Positions 27,036 to 35,355 of a DNA stretch of 64,000 nucleotides are shown here, piece after piece; position 1 is the first letter of the stretch; each line of letters begins with the position of its first letter. Location of the stretch: positions 806,001 to 870,000 of the forward strand of contig NZ_JAXLPB010000001.1 of assembly GCF_034321785.1 (NCBI RefSeq), in the 5' to 3' direction. The DNA is from Fulvimarina uroteuthidis. GTDB lineage: Bacteria; Pseudomonadota; Alphaproteobacteria; Rhizobiales; Rhizobiaceae. Made by a program: the position numbers and the translations under genes. The notes under the pieces are model-generated. The model worked only from the letters and a program-made list of their open reading frames with translations. It did not search any database and was not told where the DNA came from.

Positions 27036-27450
27036 CGCAGCCTCCCTCTCTGGCGACATCCAGTGCATCGGCGTGCGAAAGGTGATCTTCGTCCAGAGCG
27101 GCCCGATAGACTTCGACCTGATTGGGCTTCAGGCGCTTGACCGCTTTGACGCTCATCTGATCGGCGCCGATCGACCGCAAAAGGTTTGATATTTGCGACG
27201 GAACGACGCCCATATCGGTCGCGATCTCGCGCAGGAGATGATTGTTCGCCCGCGCCATGACGATCTCGAACATGGGCTGACGAAGCCTGCGATTGTCCCT
27301 GATCTTGGCGTTTCCACTGATCAAGACATTTCGGATGCCGGGAACCGACATTTCATAACGGGCGGCCAGCGCCCGCATGGATTTGCCCGACGCATAGTCG
27401 GCCAGTATGGCGGCGTTCCGGGCCGATCGGTCAGCGAAGTGGACGGACAT
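27019..27450 (-). CDS. Helix-turn-helix protein, 143 aa
   Basis: Two helix-turn-helix-like segments are visible: ILADYASGKSMRALAARYEM with SVPGIRNVL (residues about 15-44) and LLREIATDMGVVPSQISNLL (about 73-92). It may be a small DNA-binding regulator in the replication block. It overlaps the DnaA-like gene by 20 bases. No specific family is recognised. Confidence 0.62.
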   Translation of the reverse strand: MSVHFADRSARNAAILADYASGKSMRALAARYEMSVPGIRNVLISGNAKIRDNRRLRQPMFEIVMARANNHLLREIATDMGVVPSQISNLLRSIGADQMSVKAVKRLKPNQVEVYRAALDEDHLSHADALDVAREGGCDAPSL

Positions 27451-27838
27451 ATCGACCCCCTTTCGCGCGACGGATGGGATATCGGATGATCCCGCTCCAG
27501 ACCGTTGTGTGATCTTTTCGGCCGCAATATTCCGCGATCTGGCGCAGGCTTTTGTCCGTCAGGCGAACCGCCCAATAGAAAAACGCATGACGCGCCAGGC
27601 AAACGCGCTGGTTCGATGTCGGCCCCTTCATCTCCTGGACTGAAACGCCGGTCTCCCGGCATATCCGAAGCATGATTTTGCACATGGTCGGACGGTGCGG
27701 TGCGAGCGGGTGAAATTCCGAAAACCGATCTTCCGGGTTTGGCTCCGGATCCAGTTCCGGTTCCTCGTGCCGCTCGATCGCAAGTCTGGCGCGATGGATA
27801 GATCGATTGGTGAAAGACGAATAAGCCGCAATTCCCAT
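27431..27838 (-). CDS. Stand-alone DnaA domain IV-like DNA-binding protein
   Basis: 135 residues from ATG 27838. The C-terminal half matches the DNA-binding domain of DnaA: PTSNQRVCLARHAFFYWAVR, TDKSLRQIAEYCGRKDHTTV (DHTTV at 109-113). The AAA+ domain is missing, and residues 20-50 are a Pro/Glu-rich linker. In host DnaA this domain reads DnaA boxes. A lone copy could mark a phage origin or compete with host DnaA. It sits between small HTH genes and the methyltransferase. Confidence 0.75.
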   Translation of the reverse strand: MGIAAYSSFTNRSIHRARLAIERHEEPELDPEPNPEDRFSEFHPLAPHRPTMCKIMLRICRETGVSVQEMKGPTSNQRVCLARHAFFYWAVRLTDKSLRQIAEYCGRKDHTTVWSGIIRYPIRRAKGGRYVRPLR

Positions 27839-28047
27839 CACGCGCCTCCCTTCCGAACGTGATCCGGCCAGCCGCCGCGCTCATCGCGGGTGGCGATGCT
27901 CGCCCTGCCGATCCCGGCGTTCACGAGGTTTCGAGCCGTGTACCGATCGGGCCGGTTGTCGAAGACCAGATCGGCGATGGTCGAGACGGACATGCCTTCG
28001 CGGTAGAGCCGCAGGCACCATTCGTCTTTCAAGTTTGGCTCGTTCAT
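27838..28047 (-). CDS. Small helix-turn-helix protein, 69 aa
   Basis: The start at 28047 (MNEPNLKDEWCLRLYREGM) overlaps the upstream stop by TGATG. The segment LYREGMSVSTIADLVFDNR looks like a recognition-helix motif. It is probably a small DNA-binding protein. No family is recognised. Confidence 0.55.
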   Translation of the reverse strand: MNEPNLKDEWCLRLYREGMSVSTIADLVFDNRPDRYTARNLVNAGIGRASIATRDERGGWPDHVRKGGA

Positions 28048-28751
28048 CACGCGGCCCTCTCTTGATGATTTTTCAAGTGAGCTTCCCACGCCGCCAAGTC
28101 GCCGTTGCAAACTGATGCGCGGGGCGCTTCACCAAGCTTGTGAAATCCGAACGTGCCGTACCCAATCTTGCGTCCGGGGAAATCAAACGGCACCGTCGCT
28201 TGCTCGGTAACCCAAGGTTCGTCGGCACCTTTGCGCGTCACGTAGGCGTGCGCCCGCCCGTTCCATTTCTTGGCGTCGATTGGCGCGCACCAAACACCCG
28301 GCAAGGCCGCCAAGGCTTGGCGCCTCATGTCAGCAAGCGCTGCACTTTCAGCGGCTTTGCGCGAAGCGCGCATGGCTATGTCGTCCGCCCGGCATTTGGC
28401 GCAACAGTAAGTGTAGCCATCCCCCGCGCCGATCACACCGCGCCAGTCGAGTTTGTGCTCCCACATGGCGTCGCTATCAATGCGCATGCCGCAGCCGGCG
28501 CAATCGAACCACCACCCCTCAGCCACCATGGCAGAATGAGGTACGGGGCCGGGCGCATAACGGTCCGCCCACCGGGTCCGGCAGGCTTCAAGGTAATAGG
28601 CTTCGCCATAATCCAGACGTGCGCCTTTCCTTATCGCATCCGCCCTGGCGCGTTCGCTACGGTATCGCGTGAACACGATGCCTCCCGTGCGATCGTCCGT
28701 TTCCTGCACCGTCCACGCAAGCGGCGGCTTTTTGTGCCTTGGCTTTTTCAT
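28047..28751 (-). CDS. Phage protein with zinc-finger-like Cys pairs, 234 aa
   Basis: The start at 28751 (MKKPRHKKPPLAWTVQETDD) overlaps the helicase stop. Cysteines FDCAGCGMRID and YCCAKCRADD near residues 103-145 could form a four-Cys zinc ribbon. The C-terminal half is helical and ends AAWEAHLKNHQERAA. The last residues NHQERAA resemble the end of the upstream helicase (NEQQERAA), suggesting a duplicated junction. Function is unknown. Confidence 0.58.
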   Translation of the reverse strand: MKKPRHKKPPLAWTVQETDDRTGGIVFTRYRSERARADAIRKGARLDYGEAYYLEACRTRWADRYAPGPVPHSAMVAEGWWFDCAGCGMRIDSDAMWEHKLDWRGVIGAGDGYTYCCAKCRADDIAMRASRKAAESAALADMRRQALAALPGVWCAPIDAKKWNGRAHAYVTRKGADEPWVTEQATVPFDFPGRKIGYGTFGFHKLGEAPRASVCNGDLAAWEAHLKNHQERAA

Positions 28752-30394
28752 CACGCGGCCCTCTCTTGCTGTTCGTTGAAGGATCGACCGACGACATCGA
28801 AATATCGCGGGTTGTGCTTGGCCGGCTTGACGGTGACGCTGGACGGTGTGGCGAGCTCGTTGCGGCGCTCGATCGCCTCGACCGTCGTCTTCGGCGGCGG
28901 CATGGATCCGCCATGCATCGCCCACCATGACGCGGCCTTCTCACCGGCATATCCGCCGTGCTCGGGGCAGACCCATTCGGAATAGGTCGCAAGACCGGCG
29001 ACGTAGGTGACGCGGATCGAGTCCGGCGACCCTTCCTTCTTCCACTTCTTCCAGTCCCACCGGACGACAGGAATGGCCTGGGGCGGCACCTTTTCAGACG
29101 ACAGGATGCCAGTGGTGGCGTCCGCTTCGGCGTCGTGCCGCGGCGCAAGCTGCGCCGGCTCCCAGACGTGGCCACAGTCCGGGCACTCCATGACCGAGAT
29201 CGAGACTATGGTGTCGCACTGCGGGCATTCCTTGGCGGGGAACCCGTCCTCGTCCTTGTCGTCCGCGCTCGGCACCGAAGCCTTCTTCGAAAGCACCGAA
29301 ACGTCGTCCACCGGGCCGTGCATCCGGATGACGGATGCGAAATCAAGGATCAGGGCATTCTCCTTGCCCGGTGCGGTGCGGAAGCCCCGCCCTACCTGCT
29401 GGACGTACATGCCCGTCGATCGCGTGCCGCGCATCAGGGCGACCATATCGACGTGCGGGACGTTGAAGCCGATCGACAGGACGTTGACGGACGTCAGGCA
29501 TCGGATCTCGCCGCGGCGAAACCGCTCGATCGCGCTCTCGCGCTCGCCCTTGCTCAATTCGCCATGGACGGCCTCGGCCGTCAGGCCATGCTTTCGGATC
29601 TCGTCCCGCACCGCGTGGGCATGCTTTACCGTCGTGCAGAAGGCCAGCCAGGCCCGGCGGTCCTGGCCATAGGCGACAAGCTCCTGAACGGCTCGCTCGA
29701 CAAGATCGCCCTTCATGGCCGCAGCCTCCATCTCGGAGGCGACGAACTCGCCGGCGCGGGTGTGGACGCCGCGCATGTCGATCTTGGCGGCTGACGCCTT
29801 CGAGATCAGCGGCGACAGATAGCCGTCGCGGATCAGGTCGCCGACGTTCGCCTCGTAGACGATCGCGTCGAACATGGCGTCCGGCCCCTCGGCCAGCATG
29901 CCGCTGTCCATCCGGTACGGCGTGGCGGTCAGGCCGCAGATCCGCATGTCCTCGGTAATCTCGCCCATGCCGGCAAAGAACTTGCCGTACATGGTCGCGC
30001 TATTGCGAGGGATCAGATGGGCCTCGTCGACGATGATCAGGTCTCGGGGGCCGATCTGCCGCGTCTTGTTGTAGACCGACTGGACGCCGCAGAAGAGGAT
30101 GCGGGAATGGGTGTCGCGCTTGCCGACGCTGGCGCTGTAGATGCCAGCCGGAGCACCAGGCCATAGCCCAATCAGCTCCTTGAAGTTCTGGACGATCAAC
30201 TCTTTGGAGTGCGTGACGATCGCGATACGAAGCTCGGGGAACTGCGCAAGCAACTCCTCGACCATCTTGGCGATGACGAGCGACTTTCCGGCGCCGGTCG
30301 GCAGGACGATCAGCGGTGAGCCGCGCTGCGTGTCCCAATAGTCGTAGAGAGCGTCGAGGCTCTCGCGCTGATAGGGGCGAAGGGTGAGGGTCAT
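28751..30394 (-). CDS. Superfamily 2 DEAD/DEAH-box helicase
   Basis: 547 residues from ATG 30394 (MTLTLRPYQRESLDALYDYW, the Q-motif region). Walker A LPTGAGKS at 31-38, LIIVDEAHLIP (motif II), GLTATPYRMDSG (III), VNVLSIGFNVPHVDMV (V) and YVQQVGRGFRTAPGK (VI). The C-terminal 150 residues have a Cys pair CPQC...CPDCGHVWEP like a zinc ribbon. It resembles phage and restriction-type helicases used in replication or repair. Gene order puts it between two DNA methyltransferase genes, but no nuclease partner is seen. Confidence 0.9.
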   Translation of the reverse strand: MTLTLRPYQRESLDALYDYWDTQRGSPLIVLPTGAGKSLVIAKMVEELLAQFPELRIAIVTHSKELIVQNFKELIGLWPGAPAGIYSASVGKRDTHSRILFCGVQSVYNKTRQIGPRDLIIVDEAHLIPRNSATMYGKFFAGMGEITEDMRICGLTATPYRMDSGMLAEGPDAMFDAIVYEANVGDLIRDGYLSPLISKASAAKIDMRGVHTRAGEFVASEMEAAAMKGDLVERAVQELVAYGQDRRAWLAFCTTVKHAHAVRDEIRKHGLTAEAVHGELSKGERESAIERFRRGEIRCLTSVNVLSIGFNVPHVDMVALMRGTRSTGMYVQQVGRGFRTAPGKENALILDFASVIRMHGPVDDVSVLSKKASVPSADDKDEDGFPAKECPQCDTIVSISVMECPDCGHVWEPAQLAPRHDAEADATTGILSSEKVPPQAIPVVRWDWKKWKKEGSPDSIRVTYVAGLATYSEWVCPEHGGYAGEKAASWWAMHGGSMPPPKTTVEAIERRNELATPSSVTVKPAKHNPRYFDVVGRSFNEQQERAA

Positions 30395-30582
30395 GATGCC
30401 CTCATCGATCTGGAAATGATGGCACGACGTTCTTCCGAGGTCCGCTTGGGGAACAGATCGCGATTGCGAATGCTCATGCGGATGATGTTGACCCGGTCCA
30501 CGTCGAGGGCGTCGGCGATTTCGAAGGACGATCGACCGGCCCTCCACATGGCGGAGGCTGTTGCCTTCTGATCTTTCGTCAT
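30391..30582 (-). CDS. Small HTH protein, 63 aa (GcrA-like)
   Basis: The sequence MTKDQKATASAMWRAGRSSF and then EIADALDVDRVNIIRMSI fits a short helix-turn-helix of the kind found at the start of GcrA proteins. It has ATGA overlaps on both sides. Probable small regulator, or part of a replication complex. Confidence 0.55.
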   Translation of the reverse strand: MTKDQKATASAMWRAGRSSFEIADALDVDRVNIIRMSIRNRDLFPKRTSEERRAIISRSMRAS

Positions 30583-30986
30583 TTCGAGCCCTCCTTTTCG
30601 AGGCGTTCGATCTCTGCAATGCGGATCGCAAGTGCGGCCGCGTAGACCATGACGCCGTGAAGCTCACGGATCGCAGCGCCATATTCACCGCGGCGGATCA
30701 TGCCATCCGCTTCGTCGGACTTTTTTTCGATCTGGCCCAACGGAAAGCCTACGCCACGCCGCCTCGTGATCGTCATGATGGGCTGATCCGTGAACGGCTT
30801 TCCGTCGGCATGGCGCTCGCTGCCCTTGCCTTTGGTGGCCTGATCATATGCAGCCGATAGGGTGCGGCAGAGGTCTTCGTAGCCCTTGACGCCGTACATG
30901 GCGGGCAACGGCGCTGGATAGCTGAACCGGGACGATGAAACGTCGATTGGCGGGAAGTCCTTCGCGGTGTTTGGTGCGTCGCTCAT
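30579..30986 (-). CDS. Phage protein, 135 aa, unknown function
   Basis: The protein has no clear motif. Residues 1-45 are Pro/Ser-rich, the middle is basic (TITRRRGVGFPLGQIEKK) and the C-terminus is a helix with AALAIRIAEIERLEKEGSK. It is co-translated with its neighbours through ATGA overlaps. Confidence 0.58.
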   Translation of the reverse strand: MSDAPNTAKDFPPIDVSSSRFSYPAPLPAMYGVKGYEDLCRTLSAAYDQATKGKGSERHADGKPFTDQPIMTITRRRGVGFPLGQIEKKSDEADGMIRRGEYGAAIRELHGVMVYAAALAIRIAEIERLEKEGSK

Positions 30987-31975
30987 TCGGCCGCCTCCAC
31001 GATCTCGAAGGCGTCCATCTGCCCGCCCTTAACGGCACGGCACCCGCTGACGATGTTCTCGAGGTTCCGGACGGCTTGACGATAATAGCTCGTCTTCAGT
31101 TCCGCCCCGATGCCGCGACGGCCCTTAGTGACGGCCGAATAGACCTCCGATCCAACGCCCATGAACGGCGTCAACACGGTTTCTCCGGCGTTGCTGCGCA
31201 TCTGGACGACGCGGTCGATCACATCTAGCTGGAGCGGGTGAACGTGCTTTTCGTCGTCTGCCTCTCGTCCCTCTTCGTATGGCAGGACGTTGCCCATGCG
31301 GATGTCGTCCCAGATTGATGACGCATACCGTCGCCAGATCCAGTGCGAGAACTTGTTCTGCTTCTGATCACCCTCGAAGCCGCGCAGGCGCCGAACATCA
31401 TTCGGCATCTTGCTGTCGTCGCCGGCATATTCCATGAAGCCAACGGGGTTTGCGACCGGTACCGGGTTCTCGCCCTTCTTCTTGAAAATCAAGAGATAGT
31501 CCGCCGATGCCACGCCACATTGCGTGCTGTCGTCCACTGCGGTTTTGTGCGCGAGGTTCTTCTGCATGGTCCGGTTGCGGACCCATAGCGGCTCTTTCCA
31601 GATCGCGTGACGCGCAACGAAGTGGAAGCCATGGCGCTGGTGAAGCCGGATGATATCTCCTGGGAAGTCGATGTAGGCGTCCGACCCGGTGTTGCCGGTT
31701 GGAACGTCCATGCAGTGGACGGCGGAGCACCGGCCCGGAATGGTGACGCGTGCGATCTGTTCGACCACGTAGGCGTAATGCTCGAAGAACTGATCGTAGT
31801 CGCGGCAATTCGAGAGATCGCGCTCGTCGCTCGAATAATTGTAGAGGCCGCCGAATGGCGGGCTGTAGACCGAAAGATGAACGCTCGCTTTTGGAAGCCC
31901 GCTCATCACCTCGATGCAGTCGCCATTGTAGATGGCGTAGCTGTCGCTGATGACCTGATCGATGACTTTTACCAT
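30983..31975 (-). CDS. DNA N4/N6 methyltransferase
   Basis: 330 residues from ATG 31975 (MVKVIDQVISDSYAIYNGDC). The catalytic motif SPPFGGLYN is at residues 38-46; S-P-P-F/Y is typical of N4-cytosine enzymes but some N6-adenine enzymes share it. The binding motif for S-adenosylmethionine is at the C-terminus: TVLTPFMGVGSEVYSAVTKG with RRGIGAELKTSYY, so the order is that of the beta class. No cognate restriction gene is seen. A role in masking phage DNA is inferred. Confidence 0.88.
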   Translation of the reverse strand: MVKVIDQVISDSYAIYNGDCIEVMSGLPKASVHLSVYSPPFGGLYNYSSDERDLSNCRDYDQFFEHYAYVVEQIARVTIPGRCSAVHCMDVPTGNTGSDAYIDFPGDIIRLHQRHGFHFVARHAIWKEPLWVRNRTMQKNLAHKTAVDDSTQCGVASADYLLIFKKKGENPVPVANPVGFMEYAGDDSKMPNDVRRLRGFEGDQKQNKFSHWIWRRYASSIWDDIRMGNVLPYEEGREADDEKHVHPLQLDVIDRVVQMRSNAGETVLTPFMGVGSEVYSAVTKGRRGIGAELKTSYYRQAVRNLENIVSGCRAVKGGQMDAFEIVEAAE

Positions 31976-33537
31976 GATGGCGCCTCCATTGCGCGATCGA
32001 ATGCCTTCGCCGTCGAGACGGCCATGGCGTTGTTCATTTCGGAGATGAGGTTGCCGAACATCACTTCGGCCGCGTCCGCTTTGCGGCGCAGGTTGTCCAT
32101 GACCTTCCGCTCGCCTTCGGTCATGACGACATCGACGGTGACGGGGTTCTTCTGACCGAAGCGCCAGCACCGGCGGACGGCCTGATAATACTGCTCGAAG
32201 GAGTGCGACGGGAAATAGACGACGTGAGCGCAGTGCTGGAAATTGAGCCCAAGCGCGCCGATCTTCGGCTTCGTCACAAGGACGCGAATATCCCCGTTGA
32301 TGAAGTCCATGAACCGGGCTTCCTTCACCTCGTCCTTTTGCGATCCCGATACCTGTTTCGCGCCTGGGATGATTTCCTCGAGTAGATCGGCCTCCTCGTT
32401 GAACTGGCACCAGACGATCGCCGGCTTTCCGTGATCGACAAGCGCCGCGGCACGCTCGCACCGCTCCTTGATCGTGCGCTTCTTCTCGTCCCGCTGCTCT
32501 GGAAGCGTCGAGGCTGGAAGGCTGAACAGAAGACCATTCGGAAGGCTGTTTGCTTCCACCAGGTGCGAGTTTTCGATCAATGGCGGAAGCTGAAATGCCC
32601 CATCATCAAAACCGAGATCAGACGGCCTGCGCATTGCGCGCGACCACGAACAGACCCACTGCCAGAACGGCAGTTCCGCATGGCCCTTGAAGCGCCATTT
32701 GGTCGCCTCGCCGTACATTCGTCGTGTCGCGCTGTTGTTCTGATCGTTTTTGAAGAACCGGTTCAGCATGTCCATGTAGCCCGTGTATCCAAGGGCTTCT
32801 GAGGACGTTCCGAGTTCGATGTAGTCGTTGGGTGCAGCCGTGGCCGTGGCGAGGAGCCGATACGGCACCTTGCGCATGAACTCGGTGATCTCGGCTTTGC
32901 GAGATCCGTCGAAGCTTTTCAGGATCGAGCTTTCGTCGCACACGACGCCGGCGAAGTCGGCCGGATTGAAAGCGCCGAGGCGCTCGTAATTCGTCACGAC
33001 GATCTTTGCCGGGATCGAGCCATCGGAGGACCGGGCCGCCTGGATGCCGAACTTTTCGGCTTCACGGATGGTTTGGCCGGCCACAGCGAGCGGCGTCAGG
33101 ACCAGGACCGGTCGGTTGGTGAAACGAACGACGTTCTCCGCCCATGCGAGAAACTGGATCGTCTTTCCGAGCCCGCAGTCCTCGAAGATCGCAGACCGCC
33201 CTTTCTCGACCGCATAGCCGATCATGGCCTCCTGAAAATCGAAGGCGCTTTTCGGCATGAACAACGGTTCGAAGCCGTGTTTCGCGCCCTCGTGGGTCTT
33301 GGCCTGCAGGAACCTCGTGTAGTCCTCGATGCGGATTGCAGGGGCGCTCGGCTCCACCGCCGCTTCGCCCCGCTTGATCTCGCCCGCGGCAATCATGCGA
33401 TCGATCTTCCCGCAGATCGCGTTCTTCGTCCGGGCGCCGTGCCCGGCCTCTGTGATCGCTTTCGCGATCTCGCTGTAGCGCGTGCCTGCCCGATGAAGGC
33501 TGACGAGCATGGCGGTCGCTTCTGGCGTCCAATCCAT
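31969..33537 (-). CDS. SNF2-type helicase with an N-terminal GcrA-like HTH
   Basis: 522 residues from ATG 33537. Residues 1-50 (MDWTPEATAMLVSLHRAGTR, YSEIAKAITEAGHGARTKNA) resemble the DNA-binding HTH of GcrA, a cell-cycle regulator of Alphaproteobacteria. Residues 95-520 form an SNF2-like ATPase: IFEDCGLGKTIQFLAWAENV (Walker A), VVCDESSILKSFDGS (II), LLATATAAPNDY (III), KIGALGLNFQHCAHVVYF and YYQAVRRCWRFGQKNPV (V-VI). Such helicases remodel or translocate on DNA. The fusion is unusual. It overlaps the methyltransferase start. Confidence 0.85.
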   Translation of the reverse strand: MDWTPEATAMLVSLHRAGTRYSEIAKAITEAGHGARTKNAICGKIDRMIAAGEIKRGEAAVEPSAPAIRIEDYTRFLQAKTHEGAKHGFEPLFMPKSAFDFQEAMIGYAVEKGRSAIFEDCGLGKTIQFLAWAENVVRFTNRPVLVLTPLAVAGQTIREAEKFGIQAARSSDGSIPAKIVVTNYERLGAFNPADFAGVVCDESSILKSFDGSRKAEITEFMRKVPYRLLATATAAPNDYIELGTSSEALGYTGYMDMLNRFFKNDQNNSATRRMYGEATKWRFKGHAELPFWQWVCSWSRAMRRPSDLGFDDGAFQLPPLIENSHLVEANSLPNGLLFSLPASTLPEQRDEKKRTIKERCERAAALVDHGKPAIVWCQFNEEADLLEEIIPGAKQVSGSQKDEVKEARFMDFINGDIRVLVTKPKIGALGLNFQHCAHVVYFPSHSFEQYYQAVRRCWRFGQKNPVTVDVVMTEGERKVMDNLRRKADAAEVMFGNLISEMNNAMAVSTAKAFDRAMEAPSW

Positions 33538-34694
33538 CACGCGGCCTCCTTCATCTGGACCGCGCCGCTGTTGACGGCCTGCATGGTTGCCGAGCCCAGG
33601 CGGTAGGGCATGACGACAACCAAGCGGCTGTCGTCTTCCGGGTCGAACAGGACCGCCGGAGCCGATTGGTCGTTGAGCGCGATCTCGATTTCGGTGCAGT
33701 CGAGGCTCGAGAGCGACGAAACCAGCACCTCGGACTTGAAGCCGATCGTCAGGCTGGCATTGCCGTCCACCTCGATCTCGTCTTCAGCCTCTCCAGTTGA
33801 AGAGGACGCCGCGACGAGACGAAGGTTGTCTGGCGTGAAGACCAAGGCGATCTCACGCTCGCCGCCGCCGGCGAACGTCTCGACGCGCCTGATGGACGCG
33901 ATCAGCGCTTCGCGATCCGTTCGGACCTTGAACGATCCCTCGGCGGGGATCACACGGCGGAAATCGGGATAGCTGGCATCGACGAGGCGGGACGTGAGAG
34001 AGAACCCGTCGGCAACGAACTCGGCGAAGCCATCGCCGATCGTCACGTCGACGACCTGCGCCTTGGTGAAGGGTGCAAGCGCCAGAACGAGCGTGTCGGG
34101 CAGGATAGACGCCGGAACGTCGTGCGTCCCCTCAGGCATCGGCATGGAGATCGTGGCAAGCTTGCTGCCGTCCGTACCGACCGCCGTCAGCTTGTCGCCC
34201 TCGGCCGTCCAGAACACGCCGCGCAGCTGAAACCTGCTTTGATCCTTCGACATGGCGAAGGCGCACGCCGAAATCATGCGATCAAGCTCCGGCCCGGTCA
34301 TCCGCATGGCCGATCCGCCGACCGCTTCCTTGCGAATGTCGGGGAAGTCGTGGGCCGGCAGGGTCGGCATCTTGACCTTGGATCGACCGCACTTGATCAC
34401 GGCCTCGCGTTCGCCAACCGACACGGTGACGACGTCGCCGATCTGGCGCTTGAGCGTGGTCGCGAGATTTGCGCACAGGACGCACGTCGCGCCGTGCCCT
34501 TCCTGCGTTTCGGCTCGCGACGTTGCGATGCCGCGCCGCTGAAGGTCGGTCGCCGTGACATGCAACGTGCCGTCCTCGGCGAGGTCGATCAGGACATGCG
34601 ACAGGACGGGGATGGTCGCCTTCGGTGGCGCGATCTTCTCGACGCGCTCGACGGCTGCCAGGAAGTCGGCTCTTGGGATGGTGAAATCGAACAT
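33537..34694 (-). CDS. dnaN: Phage-encoded DNA polymerase III beta clamp
   Basis: 385 residues, the usual clamp length, with three similar domains. The N-terminus FTIPRADFLAAVERVEKIAP and SHVLIDLAEDGTLHVTATDL are standard for DnaN, as are FQLRGVFWTAEGDKLTAVGT and DGSKLA. The C-terminal end is GSATMQAVNSGAVQMKEAA, which differs from the usual conserved MPMRL end, with VVVMPYRLG just before. It would give the phage its own clamp for the host polymerase. It is flanked by replication genes and its start overlaps the next gene. Confidence 0.9.
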   Translation of the reverse strand: MFDFTIPRADFLAAVERVEKIAPPKATIPVLSHVLIDLAEDGTLHVTATDLQRRGIATSRAETQEGHGATCVLCANLATTLKRQIGDVVTVSVGEREAVIKCGRSKVKMPTLPAHDFPDIRKEAVGGSAMRMTGPELDRMISACAFAMSKDQSRFQLRGVFWTAEGDKLTAVGTDGSKLATISMPMPEGTHDVPASILPDTLVLALAPFTKAQVVDVTIGDGFAEFVADGFSLTSRLVDASYPDFRRVIPAEGSFKVRTDREALIASIRRVETFAGGGEREIALVFTPDNLRLVAASSSTGEAEDEIEVDGNASLTIGFKSEVLVSSLSSLDCTEIEIALNDQSAPAVLFDPEDDSRLVVVMPYRLGSATMQAVNSGAVQMKEAA

Positions 34695-34945
34695 CAGACA
34701 AGGCTCCGCTGTTGCTGCCGATCGGCAGTCAGGCGCTTGACGGTGGATGGGTGGATGGTGTCCGGCGCGATGCGGCGCAGGAGATCAAGGGCGTCGTCTG
34801 TTGCGCCCTCGACGATCAGGCGTGCGAGGCGGTCGGTGTCGTCTGGTGTGATTACCGTTGGCGCTTTCAGTTGCGCCAAGAAAGCCGAGCAAAAATTACG
34901 ATCTACCAGATGAAAGAGTTCGTCTTCGAATAGATCTCGGCACAT
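34694..34945 (-). CDS. Small phage protein, 83 aa, unknown function
   Basis: The start at 34945 (MCRDLFEDELFHLVDRNFCS) is preferred over the GTG three bases upstream because it forms the TGATG overlap. The protein is helical, with a 30-residue Asp/Leu-rich helical part in the middle, and ends TADRQQQRSLV. No family is recognised. Confidence 0.55.
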   Translation of the reverse strand: MCRDLFEDELFHLVDRNFCSAFLAQLKAPTVITPDDTDRLARLIVEGATDDALDLLRRIAPDTIHPSTVKRLTADRQQQRSLV

Positions 34946-35355
34946 CACGCCTGCCCTCCATTTAGAAGAGCGTCGAGCTTGGCTTCGATCCGGGCCAGCC
35001 GGTCGTCTTCGCCGTTCAGCGCGGTCGCGAGGATTGCGACGATCTCGGAATTGACGGATCGAGCGTTTGAGCCAGCACGCTTTTTGATCGCTTCGCGCAT
35101 TCCATCGGGCACGCGAAGCATGATCTGATCGTATTTTCGTCCGGCTTGTATATTTTCAGTCATCGGCGGGGTCTCCGGCTCGCTCATGGTTTCACCGAAG
35201 CTCGCCAGAAGACGGGCCACGATCTCGCTGTTCATGCTGCGGTGATTGCTGGCGGCGGCCTCTTTCAGGCGGTCGCGGAGCGTGTTCGGAAAGCGTGCTT
35301 GCGCTTTTGACCCGTCAGGAAATCGGACAGCCAAAGGGAATTGTTCTTCGGCCAT
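34945..35355 (-). CDS. Arc-type DNA-binding protein with two ribbon-helix-helix motifs
   Basis: 136 residues from ATG 35355. Two Arc-like units: FPNTLRDRLKEAAASNHRSM with NSEIVARLL (about residues 20-50), and LRVPDGMREAIKKRAGSNAR with SVNSEIVAILAT (about 75-110). Each has the R-S-x-N-S-E-I pattern of Arc. It is likely a repressor of an early promoter, acting as a pseudo-dimer. It overlaps the nuclease gene by TGATG. Confidence 0.8.
   Translation of the reverse strand: MAEEQFPLAVRFPDGSKAQARFPNTLRDRLKEAAASNHRSMNSEIVARLLASFGETMSEPETPPMTENIQAGRKYDQIMLRVPDGMREAIKKRAGSNARSVNSEIVAILATALNGEDDRLARIEAKLDALLNGGQA

Noticed and set aside
25156..30394. A restriction or BREX/DISARM-like defence system made of methyltransferases and helicases
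   Set aside because: The genes are interleaved with phage replication genes, no nuclease or PglZ-type partner is seen, and each fits a phage replication or DNA-masking role.
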